64,000 nucleotides of DNA from NCBI GenBank assembly GCA_027485835.1, contig JAIXQG010000002.1:450232-514231 (forward strand). The letters run 5' to 3'. Position 1 is the stretch's first letter, and every line of letters starts with the position of its first letter. The notes under the pieces are model-generated. The model was given only the letters and a program-made list of their open reading frames with translations. It did not search any database and was not told the DNA's origin. This DNA comes from Alphaproteobacteria bacterium. GTDB taxonomy: Bacteria > Pseudomonadota > Alphaproteobacteria > UBA2136 > UBA6156. Positions 43,532-51,887 of the stretch are shown here, in pieces. The translations under genes and the position numbers were made by a program.

Positions 43532-43894
43532 CTAGCGCAGACCCGCCTGAGCAACCGCAACGAGCGCCGCACCGAGCATGGCACATGCCACCTCTAACCA
43601 CAGGCTGGCGGTGCCGATGGTGACACCACAATGGCGGCAGCGGCCACGTAGGGCGAGGAAACTCAGAATCGGGACGAGGTCTGGCACACCCAACACCGTT
43701 TGGCAGGACGGACAATGACTAGGCGGGTGCCGCAGGGAGAGCCCGCGTGGCACACGGTAGCGTGCACAGTTGAGGAACGAGCCCAACACCGCCCCGAACA
43801 TACCGCCTACCAGCGGCCAGAACCACGGCCAAGCGGCGGCTATGGCCGCCGCTCCGCTGGTGTAGAGCATCACTAACTGATGGAGTAGCTCCAT
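43532..43894 (-). CDS. Prepilin peptidase N-terminal domain only (truncated or split)
   Basis: This 120-residue protein matches only the N-terminal part of PilD-type prepilin peptidases: GAVLGSFLNCARYRVPRG, then the two Cys pairs CPSC and CRHC, with DLVPILSFL between them. Normal enzymes have about 250-290 residues and carry the aspartyl-protease helices, with the catalytic Asp pair, after this part; those are absent here. The protein has only two or three membrane segments. The zinc/methylation part could work with a separate peptidase elsewhere in the genome. GGAA lies 8 bases before the ATG, and the gene sits beside pilin genes. Confidence 0.8.
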   Translation of the reverse strand: MELLHQLVMLYTSGAAAIAAAWPWFWPLVGGMFGAVLGSFLNCARYRVPRGLSLRHPPSHCPSCQTVLGVPDLVPILSFLALRGRCRHCGVTIGTASLWLEVACAMLGAALVAVAQAGLR

Positions 43895-43909
43895 GGCCTG
43901 CGGTTCCGA

Positions 43910-45010
43910 TTAACCGCAGGTACGATCCGAACTGGTATCCACGTTGTAGATGGTGGTGATACGTGCCGGAAGTTTAGCTTCATCGGCCCCCGGACGCGCA
44001 CCACAGGCCGTAGCACCACGTGGACGCGGGTTGCTGAAGTAGTAGAACGGCGCCGGTTTGTCGTCGCTCGAGTTGTTCAGCGCCGAGCAGCAGTATTCCA
44101 GCGGTAAGCCAAGCAATGTCATCAGATCTTCCATGTCCTCACGGCGGTCGTCTTCTGTGGTCGCGGCGTTATTCACAACAACCGTATTATCGATGGCGCC
44201 ATTCTTCACATAACGGGCGTTGTCGGTGGTTACCTGACGTGCCGTACTGCGCGGGTAGTAAATCGCCATACGCGGAGTACCGTCGCTGTTACAGGTCGCC
44301 GTTGTTGTGGTGGAGGAGGCGCAGGCCGCAACGTGGTTGGCGTATTGGCTACGGGCATAGGTTTCAATCGCCTCGCTGAGTTTGTCCATACGCTCCCGCG
44401 TGGCATTGTAGCGGCGCAGAACGTCTTCGTAGTTGGTGTAGCGCATCATCTGGTCGTCGCCTACCGCACGGATTTGCGCAAACGAGGCGGCACGGTCGGT
44501 CATGTTCTTCCACCAGCCGGTGGCACCAGATGACGTGCTCCCGCTGTAAGCGTCGTTTGCTACCGCGATACCTGATACAGTGACGGTGTTGCCGTTCACC
44601 GTTTCGGTTTTCTGGGCCTTACCGTTCTCTCCCATGCTGTGCAGGCTCACGTAAGTGACGCTGACCGTGGTGCCGTAGATATTTCGCGAGGTATCGAGAT
44701 AGGCAATATAGGTGCGCGGGCGGCCCCAAACATCGTTGGCAATCTCATTCGACGACAAGCTGGTATATCCGGCCAGCTTCTCGTACCACGGCGTGGTGAT
44801 GTCGTTATCGCTGGGCGGTACGCCCTTGTCGGCAATATAGGCCTCCAGTGCCTTGCGCACCTGCAATTGGGCCACTTCTTCGTTCTGTTTGTCGCGCTGA
44901 CGAATGAACTCATAGATCTGCGGCGTGGTGGTTGCCACCAGAATCGCCATGATCGCCACGGTGAGAATCATTTCAAACAGCGTAAAGCCTTTGGCGCTTT
45001 TCAGGTTCAT
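43910..45010 (-). CDS. Type IV prepilin with long C-terminal domain (PilS/PilV-like)
   Basis: This 366-residue protein has the prepilin signature KSAKG-FTLFEMILTVAIMAI, with cleavage after Gly and Glu at +5. An unusually long globular domain follows, which also contains Cys residues near the C-terminus. I start it at 45010 because GGAT lies 6 bases upstream and the leader is then normal; the frame extends to 45067 but that would give a 27-residue leader. The size is closer to tip or minor pilins (PilV-like) than to a major pilin. The prepilin peptidase fragment follows after 15 bases. Confidence 0.8.
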   Translation of the reverse strand: MNLKSAKGFTLFEMILTVAIMAILVATTTPQIYEFIRQRDKQNEEVAQLQVRKALEAYIADKGVPPSDNDITTPWYEKLAGYTSLSSNEIANDVWGRPRTYIAYLDTSRNIYGTTVSVTYVSLHSMGENGKAQKTETVNGNTVTVSGIAVANDAYSGSTSSGATGWWKNMTDRAASFAQIRAVGDDQMMRYTNYEDVLRRYNATRERMDKLSEAIETYARSQYANHVAACASSTTTTATCNSDGTPRMAIYYPRSTARQVTTDNARYVKNGAIDNTVVVNNAATTEDDRREDMEDLMTLLGLPLEYCCSALNNSSDDKPAPFYYFSNPRPRGATACGARPGADEAKLPARITTIYNVDTSSDRTCG

Positions 45011-45081
45011 ACGGGCATCCTTTTGTTGGGAAGTGGACGTTAATTTCAAGAGACGGGCTAATTGCATGTAGTTGGCTTCCG

Positions 45082-46044
45082 TTAAATCTTATCCGGGTAG
45101 ACGCGCACGATGTAGCGGAACGGTGCGGAGGACGAACCCCACGGTGTCGGCCTGGTCGTGCTGTTGGTGAGGGTAAGAATAAGGGGTGCGTTAGCGCTTG
45201 TCGGTGCCGCCGCGTTCAGAACCATGTTACGCCCGCTTGCCAGCTGGCGTTGGAGAACGGCTATGTCTTCATCGACACCGAGGGCGTAGCGGTTGGCATC
45301 CGTTTCTAAAGATAGCATTTTAGGGGGGTTGGCATAGCCAGACAGGTCCATATCCGGTGCGGCGACCGCCTTACCTGCAGCGACGTCAGCTTCGTACTGC
45401 TTGATCAGGTTCGCACGGAAGTCGGTGACACGGTACTGGTATTCTTTGAGAGACGCCGTACCAATACGTTCCATATGGCTATGAATGGTTTGGAGCAGGC
45501 GCAACTGGTCTTCGCGATTATCGAAGGTATAGATAATATCATCACTGGTCGGGTTGCCCGAGGGATCGGTCGGCAGGACGATGTTACGCACGGCGTTAAT
45601 AGTCGTGGGATTGGTCGGGATCACCGTCTGTAATTCACCATCCGGCCCGCTGGAAACAAATGCGATTGCGGTTACGGGCACGCTCACCGTGCTGTTGGCA
45701 TCGGCCGAGGCGGTAATAAGCTGATACTCGGTGGCGATAGCCCCGCGCAGCGGCTTACCCCAAGCGTCGACCCCCACATCGCTATAAAGACCGGCTGACA
45801 TGGCCGCCACTTCCGGCAAGCCGGTAATGTAATTGGGAATGGTGGAATGGTTGTTGGGATTGGCGGTGAGATACTTTTGCGTGACGTCGTTCTTAATCAC
45901 CTCGGCCATGGCGGAAAAGAAGCGGCTAGTTTCCTTAACGCGCTCTTCGGTCAGGATCTCTGAGCTCTTGCTACCGGACGTGATGATGGAGCCCATCAAC
46001 GCGAGGACGAAGGTAAACAGAGAAAAGATGAACATCGCCTGCAT
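45082..46044 (-). CDS. Pilin-like protein without a prepilin cleavage motif
   Basis: This 320-residue protein has an N-terminal hydrophobic helix (MFIFSLFTFVLALMGSII) and a long helix continuing with EILTEERVKETSRFFSAMAEVI, then a beta-rich domain. The start lacks the Gly-Phe/Met cleavage and Glu+5 of prepilins, so it may be a membrane-anchored pilin-like protein. Its C-terminus contains APFRYIVRVYP. It directly precedes the prepilin gene (71 bases) and the two probably share a transcript. The family is not certain. Confidence 0.5.
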   Translation of the reverse strand: MQAMFIFSLFTFVLALMGSIITSGSKSSEILTEERVKETSRFFSAMAEVIKNDVTQKYLTANPNNHSTIPNYITGLPEVAAMSAGLYSDVGVDAWGKPLRGAIATEYQLITASADANSTVSVPVTAIAFVSSGPDGELQTVIPTNPTTINAVRNIVLPTDPSGNPTSDDIIYTFDNREDQLRLLQTIHSHMERIGTASLKEYQYRVTDFRANLIKQYEADVAAGKAVAAPDMDLSGYANPPKMLSLETDANRYALGVDEDIAVLQRQLASGRNMVLNAAAPTSANAPLILTLTNSTTRPTPWGSSSAPFRYIVRVYPDKI

Positions 46045-46140
46045 GTGAGCTGATTAGGTCCTTACGCCTTACGTTATGGTTATACGTCCTTGTGGTCTCT
46101 TCTTATAAGAGGCCCCGCCAACCGTGTTGACTGACACAGC

Positions 46141-46740
46141 CTATTGCATGACAAACTTCATGACCTGCTGGCCGTAATCCCCGACCAATACCAGTGAATC
46201 GGAACGGATTTCCTTGAGTTTCATCTTGGTCACCGGCGTTTGGCGCAGCTTTTGAGAGAGCTTTTCTTTCAGCGACTTAGCGGTATCCTGGTTAAAGTCC
46301 GAAACCTTGTTAATCGCTTCGCGCACGGCGTCGGAAGCCATCAGGCGGACGTTCATGCTCATGCCCGGGCCAATCCACTCGTTTCCGACCAGAATTTTAC
46401 GGCCGGTGGAACCTTGTACCATCCCACCGACCACGGCCCCCTCCATGTAGGGTACCAGAGCCTGCGAGGATTCTATCAGTTGTGTGGCATAGTCGACGGC
46501 TTCCTGCTGGACGCGTTCCACTTCCAAATCCTCTAACGTCGGGCCATCGGAGCCGCTGACGGTTTCGGTGGGGACCGCCACGCTTGGAAACGGGCTACCC
46601 TGGCCGGTATAAGCGGGTACTACGCTCGCCTGATAGCGGCTGGTGGTTTTCCAGAGCAAGCCATCGGCCTGTACGCCGGAGACCCCCGTAAAAGCAAACG
46701 CCAGTGCAGTTAAGCTGTATGTGAGTGCGCGTGTGATCAT
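46141..46740 (-). CDS. PilP/GspC-like periplasmic protein
   Basis: This 199-residue protein has a signal peptide ending near GVQA-DG. A helical middle (AVDYATQLIESSQALVPYM) precedes a short beta domain: VVGGMVQGSTGRKILVGNEWIGPG, and at the C-terminus IRSDSLVLVGDYGQQVMKFV, which follows the GspC/PilP pattern of a small barrel that binds the secretin. GGAGG lies 9 bases before the ATG. It follows the PilO-like gene by 14 bases, as PilP follows PilO in pilus operons. Confidence 0.65.
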   Translation of the reverse strand: MITRALTYSLTALAFAFTGVSGVQADGLLWKTTSRYQASVVPAYTGQGSPFPSVAVPTETVSGSDGPTLEDLEVERVQQEAVDYATQLIESSQALVPYMEGAVVGGMVQGSTGRKILVGNEWIGPGMSMNVRLMASDAVREAINKVSDFNQDTAKSLKEKLSQKLRQTPVTKMKLKEIRSDSLVLVGDYGQQVMKFVMQ

Positions 46741-46754
46741 CTTACCCAGCCTCC

Positions 46755-47357
46755 CTACTGTTGCGGTTCCGGTTGTGGAGCAGCGTCTTCGACCGGTGCC
46801 TCATTTTCGGCCGATTCCGGCATCGGTTCGGCTGGAATGATTTCGACCGGCGGAATGACCTTATCCAGACCGTAAATGTTACCGCGCAGTGTCAACCCTA
46901 TCAGATTGTCGTTGGTATTCGGTGGGGGCGCATCCAACGTGATTTCATTAATCACGATCTTCTTGGTGTTCTGGAGGCGGTCGCACAGGGCCAGCGCTTC
47001 GGCATACGGCAGTTTGGCCGAAACCTGCACGGTATGAATATACAACGAGGTACCGCCGATGTTCTGCACATCGCGAGCTTCCAATTGGAAGTCATAATCG
47101 CTCTTATCCAGCCCAAGGTGGCGCAAGATATCAAGCTGAGTGGCGGTTTGCTCAGTAATCGTCAGGTTGTCCAGCTCGGTCAGTGCGACGTTCAGGTTCT
47201 GCATATTTTCCAGCTCCTGATTCAGGCGAATGCGGTCGTTGTTCAGCCGCTGGATTTCCAGTTGGAAATCTTGCGAGGTGGTAAACAGATAGTAGGCCAG
47301 CGCAAAGCAGGCCAACAGGATACCGATCATCAGGTTACGGTAGGTACTGCGGATCAT
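46755..47357 (-). CDS. PilO-like inner-membrane alignment protein
   Basis: This 200-residue protein has a membrane helix (about 10-26, IGILLACFALAYYLF), then a coiled coil (EIQRLNNDRIRLNQELENM) and a ferredoxin-like domain with TSLYIHTVQVSAKLPYAEALALCDRLQ, the plan of PilO/GspM proteins. The Pro/Glu-rich tail (from 172) is probably disordered. It overlaps the stop of the larger PilN/GspL-like gene by 4 bases (ATGA) and has GGAGG before the start. It should form part of the inner-membrane alignment complex of the pilus. Confidence 0.7.
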   Translation of the reverse strand: MIRSTYRNLMIGILLACFALAYYLFTTSQDFQLEIQRLNNDRIRLNQELENMQNLNVALTELDNLTITEQTATQLDILRHLGLDKSDYDFQLEARDVQNIGGTSLYIHTVQVSAKLPYAEALALCDRLQNTKKIVINEITLDAPPPNTNDNLIGLTLRGNIYGLDKVIPPVEIIPAEPMPESAENEAPVEDAAPQPEPQQ

Positions 47358-48763
47358 TGGACGGCCTCCTTCGTGGCAACAGGTGCCTGTGGTGCCTCAA
47401 CTGCCGTTGCGGAGACCGGGCTGGTGACAGAGACCGGTTGTGTTGCGGAAATCGCCGGAGCCTGTGGCATAGCTTGAACCGCGGGCTGGAAGGAACCGCC
47501 CTCTGCCTGTTCAGGTGCGGGCTGCGGTACGTCCGGTTGTGGAGCTACGGGTTCGGAAGAAGTTGGCGCCAGTTCCTGTGGCGGGTTTTCCGGCAGCGGT
47601 GCGGTTGCGGCGGCCACCATGTCGGCGGTTTGGTCGACTTGCAGCATCACGGCCACCACACCGGCTTCTCCGGTGGGGCCACCACGCATGATGGTACGCA
47701 CCCACGGGTGGGTGGCGACCACTTGGGTGGCATCCAGTTCCTGATCCAACAAGAGTTCCTTGTTCATTTCGGTCAGACGGATCAGCGCCACCTGTTGGCC
47801 TTCGCCCACGCCATCGACCGGCATACCTTCGTAATCGCCGCCTTCAAGCATCAGGCGCACTTTTTCCAACGTACCGAGCTGAGCGCCGACGTCGCCAGCC
47901 GCGTGCAGGATCGCCGACATCTGTTGGTTGATACCACGGCTCATGGTTTGCAGAACCGATTGCGGGTCGGCAACCTGCCCCACGCTCTGGTTGAGCTTGA
48001 TCGATTCGATACGCCGCTGAATGTCTTTTACTTCTTCTTGCAGCTTATCGCGTTCCAAGCGTGTAAAGAACACATACGAACCACTGGCCAGCACGGTGAT
48101 AAGCCCCAGTAACGCGAAGGTGAGGTAAAGAATGGTGTAATCGCGGTGGCGGTAAAGCGGTTTGATGCCCGGCTGCGGCTTGAGCTTGGAGAACGGCATC
48201 GGGCTGATGTTGTAGGTGGCCAGCCCGACTTGCAGTTTTTCATAAAGGTCGAGTTTGTTCAGCACCGCCACCGTTAAGGTTTCGGTTGAGTTGGCCAGCG
48301 CGTAATCGCTAATCGCGTCGATGATGTTCTTGACCGGATCGCCATCGCCGAGCAGCAATTGGGCGGTGCGCCAGCTTTGCTGGCCTTCGTCGTCTTGTTC
48401 GCGCACGCCGTGGATGACCACGGTACTGCTGAAAATGTAGAAGAACGCCTGGCTTTGCGGGGGGGCGTAGTCTTCGGCCAGCCATACTTTGACCGGCTGG
48501 CGCAGGTCGGAAATCTCATTCGGCAGGTTACCGTAAATATAACGGCGCCCCACATGCACGCGGCTGAGCTGCGCTTGCTTGCGGACCTGTACCTGCTTAC
48601 CGTTGGCAGCTGTTTCGCGCACGGGGATATCGGCCTTACCGAGACCGGCGAGGTCTTTCACAATCTGAATCTGGTCGCGGCCCGGTACCAGCAACACGGT
48701 CATTTCGCCGGTACCAGCCTCGCGGTAGACGACAGAACGGCGGGAGATGAGGGTTAGTGGCAT
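47354..48763 (-). CDS. PilN/GspL-like bitopic protein with large cytoplasmic domain
   Basis: This 469-residue protein has a cytoplasmic part (1-205), a membrane helix near 212-232 (YLTFALLGLITVLASGSYVF), a coiled coil (LERDKLQEEVKDIQRRIESI) and a periplasmic domain, with a Pro/Ala-rich tail. The layout matches GspL or a PilM-PilN fusion, which links the assembly ATPase to PilO. The cytoplasmic part lacks a clear actin-like ATP site. It resembles the PilO2-like protein of IncI thin pili by size and position. The neighbouring PilO-like protein and T2SSF platform support this. Confidence 0.65.
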   Translation of the reverse strand: MPLTLISRRSVVYREAGTGEMTVLLVPGRDQIQIVKDLAGLGKADIPVRETAANGKQVQVRKQAQLSRVHVGRRYIYGNLPNEISDLRQPVKVWLAEDYAPPQSQAFFYIFSSTVVIHGVREQDDEGQQSWRTAQLLLGDGDPVKNIIDAISDYALANSTETLTVAVLNKLDLYEKLQVGLATYNISPMPFSKLKPQPGIKPLYRHRDYTILYLTFALLGLITVLASGSYVFFTRLERDKLQEEVKDIQRRIESIKLNQSVGQVADPQSVLQTMSRGINQQMSAILHAAGDVGAQLGTLEKVRLMLEGGDYEGMPVDGVGEGQQVALIRLTEMNKELLLDQELDATQVVATHPWVRTIMRGGPTGEAGVVAVMLQVDQTADMVAAATAPLPENPPQELAPTSSEPVAPQPDVPQPAPEQAEGGSFQPAVQAMPQAPAISATQPVSVTSPVSATAVEAPQAPVATKEAVQ

Positions 48764-48796
48764 GGTGTTCGAGGTCCTTCGTAGTCCTGCATCATC

Positions 48797-49885
48797 TTAA
48801 CGTCCGTATTCCATCAGTGCGAAAATCGGCCCTACCAGGGAGGTATAGGTGCAGATAATGAACAGCGGCAGCAACACCGCCATCACGATGAATTTGAGAG
48901 TGGCGGAAACCTGACGGATATAGCGCTCCAGCTCCAGCTTGTAGGCCATTTGCAGGTCTTCCACCCGTGCGGCAATGGCACCGGTGCTCTCGCCCGCCAC
49001 AATCGCGTTGAAGAAGGACGCACGGAAGGGCATGCCTTCCAGCGCTTGGCTCATGCGTAGGCCGTTACGGTGGTCTTCCGCAGCTGTCAGGTACTGGCTG
49101 CGAATGAGAGGGTTGTTAACGCAGTAGGCCATTTGCTCCAGCACCTGATAGGTGGGCATACCGGAGCGTACCAGCGCCGGAATGAAGAATACCGAGACCA
49201 TCGCGTTAAAGCCGATGATGAGCTTGCGGGTAACGCCCCACCACATGGTGAAGCGCAGCCAATGGGGTTGCAGGATGGGCGTATTGCGGAGCACCAGCAC
49301 GGTGATCAAGGTGCCGACCATCGCTGATGGAATCATGGGGTTCTCGCGCAGCCAGACTGAGGTGTACCAGAACAGCCGGAGAATGAGGGGAAATTTCATC
49401 AGCGCGTCGGGGTTGCGGTCGAGCACCGGCTGGATGACCATCGGCAACATGAAAATCAGCACCCCGAGCGACAAGGTAATCAGCATCACGCCGATAATCG
49501 CGGGGCCGACCATTTTAGCAATCAGGTCGCGGCGGCCGGCGCTTTCCACTTCCAGCGCCTCCACCAAGGCGGGCAATGTCTGGCGGAGCTGGTTGCCTTT
49601 TTCCGCGGCCTCGACAATCGCCAGCTCTTGCGGTTTGAAGCCGACATTCGCCATGGCAAGCGCCTGATAGAGCGGCGTTTGGCCACCGGCAACATCGCGT
49701 TCAATCATGTTCATTTGCGGGGCCAGCGTGGCGTATTCTTCCTGACTGAAGCCCTGCGTGGTGTTGGCCACGGCTTCGCCAAGCGACATCTGACCGGCGC
49801 CCGAGTTCATCCAGCCCGAAAGGGTCTTGAAAAAGTCGATACGGTCGGCCGTATTAAACCCTGTTTTACCGAACTGAATGCCCAT
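48797..49885 (-). CDS. Type IV pilus inner-membrane platform protein (PilC/PilR, T2SSF family)
   Basis: This 362-residue protein has the duplicated T2SSF domain with about three membrane helices, near residues 125-150, 176-195 and 330-352. The typical helical bundle segments include QEEYATLAPQMNMIERDV, LPALVEALEVESAGR and a second copy around LRMSQALEGMPFRASFF. The platform protein rotates pilin subunits into the growing fibre, driven by the ATPase. It follows the ATPase stop by 6 bases, with GGAT 8 bases before the ATG. Confidence 0.87.
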   Translation of the reverse strand: MGIQFGKTGFNTADRIDFFKTLSGWMNSGAGQMSLGEAVANTTQGFSQEEYATLAPQMNMIERDVAGGQTPLYQALAMANVGFKPQELAIVEAAEKGNQLRQTLPALVEALEVESAGRRDLIAKMVGPAIIGVMLITLSLGVLIFMLPMVIQPVLDRNPDALMKFPLILRLFWYTSVWLRENPMIPSAMVGTLITVLVLRNTPILQPHWLRFTMWWGVTRKLIIGFNAMVSVFFIPALVRSGMPTYQVLEQMAYCVNNPLIRSQYLTAAEDHRNGLRMSQALEGMPFRASFFNAIVAGESTGAIAARVEDLQMAYKLELERYIRQVSATLKFIVMAVLLPLFIICTYTSLVGPIFALMEYGR

Positions 49886-49891
49886 CTGCCG

Positions 49892-51655
49892 TTATCCTGT
49901 CAGCGACTCGGCCGCGAGCTCGAGGATTTTGGTGGAAAGCTCGGCGGCATCGGTAATACCGTTCTTGACGTGCTGCACGCCCATACGGCCCATGGGCTGC
50001 CAACCGGCACGGCGGGCCATGTCTTCCAAGTCGGCATAGTTTTTCTCGGCACTGGCCTCGACGATTTCCTTGGTCGGTTTCAGCCATTCGGCGGCAGCAA
50101 TACGGCCATAATAACCGGTATAGTTACAGTTGGCGCAGCCTTCGGTGTTGGCGGTAAACAGGTTGGCACCACTTAACGGCACGCCGTAACGGTCGAAGAC
50201 ATAGCGGGTGTAGTCGTCGGGCTCGGGCATCGGTACTTTGCAGTGGCCGCATAGTCGGCGCACCAGACGCTGGGCGGCAATACCGCGCACGTAGGAGAGC
50301 AGGAACCCGTTAATACCCAGTTCGTCGAGACGCGCAATCGCATCGATCGCCGTGTTTGTGTGGAGGGTGGTGAACACCAAGTGACCGGTGTTGGCGGCTT
50401 CAAACACCAGCTTAGCCATTTCGCCGTCGCGCACCTCACCAAAAATCACCACGTCGGGGTCGGCCCGCAGCGAGGACTTCATCAGTTGCAGACCGGTCCG
50501 GTTGGGGTCATCGCTGGCAATTTCCATTTGCACGGCATAACCGGGCACGCGTTTTTCGGGCGGGTCTTCAATGGTGTGCACCGACAGGCCCTTGGCCATC
50601 GGGTTGGCACTGACCACGGCCGAGTGAATGGCTTCGGTTTTCCCACTTCCGGTTGGGCCGGTCCAGAAAATGACACCGTTGGGCGAGCCGGCGGCAGCTT
50701 TGATTTTTTCAATAAAATCAGGAGGGTAACCCAATACTTCGAGCGGCATCACATCCGGCTGCAAGCGGCGCAGCACCAAGCGCGGTACCGGCCCCAAACG
50801 GCCTGCGTGAGGCTGGATTTGGACACGCCAGTCGTACCCCGAGCGGGTGAACGCCCCTTTGTTGGCGTAGTTCAGGTTGACCTTGGCCATACGGGCTAGG
50901 TTTTCAATCCGCACACGCAAGCGTTCCAATTGCTCGGTGGTAATCACTTCTTTCGGATGCACAAAGCCATCGATACGGTATTTGATGATGGCGCGCGGTT
51001 CGCCCTTGATCGACGGGTCGATGTGAATATCCGACGAGCGGGCGTCGATAGCATTCGTGATGATCCGGTCGAGCAGCGCTTCGGCTTCCATGTCGGAGTC
51101 GATGTTTTCCGACTCACCGGCCATCCAGAACGCACCGGCGACTTCGCGCAGGCAGAAGTGCCAGTGGACTTTGGCGGTGGCGGGGAAAAATTCGCGTAAA
51201 TTGGCTTCCAGAACAAGGTCCCGCAGCGGGCTGTCGTGGGCCAAGTGTACATCGGTCACCGTGCCGTTTTCTTCCTTACGGATCGACATCGGGATAATAC
51301 GTTCGCGCCGCAGGATAGTCCGTAAACGGGGCGGAAGGTCGGCGCGCAGGGCTTGGGCTTCGTTAGGGATGTCGAGAATCGACAGAAGCTCCCGTGCGCG
51401 ATTGTAGCGCGCCATGGCACGGGCCAGTTGTACGCGGTTGATAATTTTTTGGTTGATGAGATCACGTACCACCAGCTGTTTGCTGCTGGGACTGGTCAGT
51501 GCCTTGTCGAGATGGCTGTGGGCCATGCGGTCGATACCGAGGTCATTCGAGGCGTGCAGAATCTTCAGAATGTTCTGGTACATTTCCTCGCGCGGAGAAA
51601 GTTCTTCTCCGGCCGCCATCTGAGCGTTCGGGGTGGGGCTCAGGCTGATAGGCAT
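49892..51655 (-). CDS. Type IV pilus assembly ATPase (PilB/PilQ, GspE family)
   Basis: This protein has 587 residues from the ATG at 51655. The N-terminal GspE domain is followed by Walker A GPTGSGKTEAIHS (about 335), the Asp box region VHTIEDPPEKRV, Walker B DVVIFGEVRDGE (about 405) and the His box LVFTTLHTNTA. Two Cys pairs (CGHC about 470, CANC about 507) form the zinc site of pilus extension ATPases. It powers fibre growth on the cytoplasmic face. The frame is open upstream to a stop near 51776, and a strong AGGAGG with a nearby ATT (51751) suggests an extra 32 residues; see the separate note. Confidence 0.9.
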   Translation of the reverse strand: MPISLSPTPNAQMAAGEELSPREEMYQNILKILHASNDLGIDRMAHSHLDKALTSPSSKQLVVRDLINQKIINRVQLARAMARYNRARELLSILDIPNEAQALRADLPPRLRTILRRERIIPMSIRKEENGTVTDVHLAHDSPLRDLVLEANLREFFPATAKVHWHFCLREVAGAFWMAGESENIDSDMEAEALLDRIITNAIDARSSDIHIDPSIKGEPRAIIKYRIDGFVHPKEVITTEQLERLRVRIENLARMAKVNLNYANKGAFTRSGYDWRVQIQPHAGRLGPVPRLVLRRLQPDVMPLEVLGYPPDFIEKIKAAAGSPNGVIFWTGPTGSGKTEAIHSAVVSANPMAKGLSVHTIEDPPEKRVPGYAVQMEIASDDPNRTGLQLMKSSLRADPDVVIFGEVRDGEMAKLVFEAANTGHLVFTTLHTNTAIDAIARLDELGINGFLLSYVRGIAAQRLVRRLCGHCKVPMPEPDDYTRYVFDRYGVPLSGANLFTANTEGCANCNYTGYYGRIAAAEWLKPTKEIVEASAEKNYADLEDMARRAGWQPMGRMGVQHVKNGITDAAELSTKILELAAESLTG

Positions 51656-51748
51656 AGGCGTCGCCTGCGCAAAGCCGGTTTGCGGCGCAGCATCTGGTGC
51701 CGGAGCAGCCTCCGGTGACAGCGCGTTCTGCAGGGGCAGGGACGTGTT

Positions 51749-51764
51749 AATGATTCTTCCTCCT
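51749..51764 (-). promoter_or_regulatory. Strong ribosome site before a possible ATT start of the pilus ATPase
   Basis: AGGAGG at 51764-51759 is followed after 7 bases by ATT (51751-51749), in frame with the ATPase; no ATG, GTG or TTG occurs in frame before 51655. The ATG at 51655 has no ribosome site. Confidence 0.4.
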
Positions 51765-51887
51765 GTTGATCTGGCTTAGCGTACCGCGGAGAAGCGATGA
51801 CGCATCGCCCCACACCGGCCGACAGACCTTGGATGCTATGTTGCCCTGATTTGCCCTGTTTCGGCTAGAGGCCGCAGGCGATTGGAC

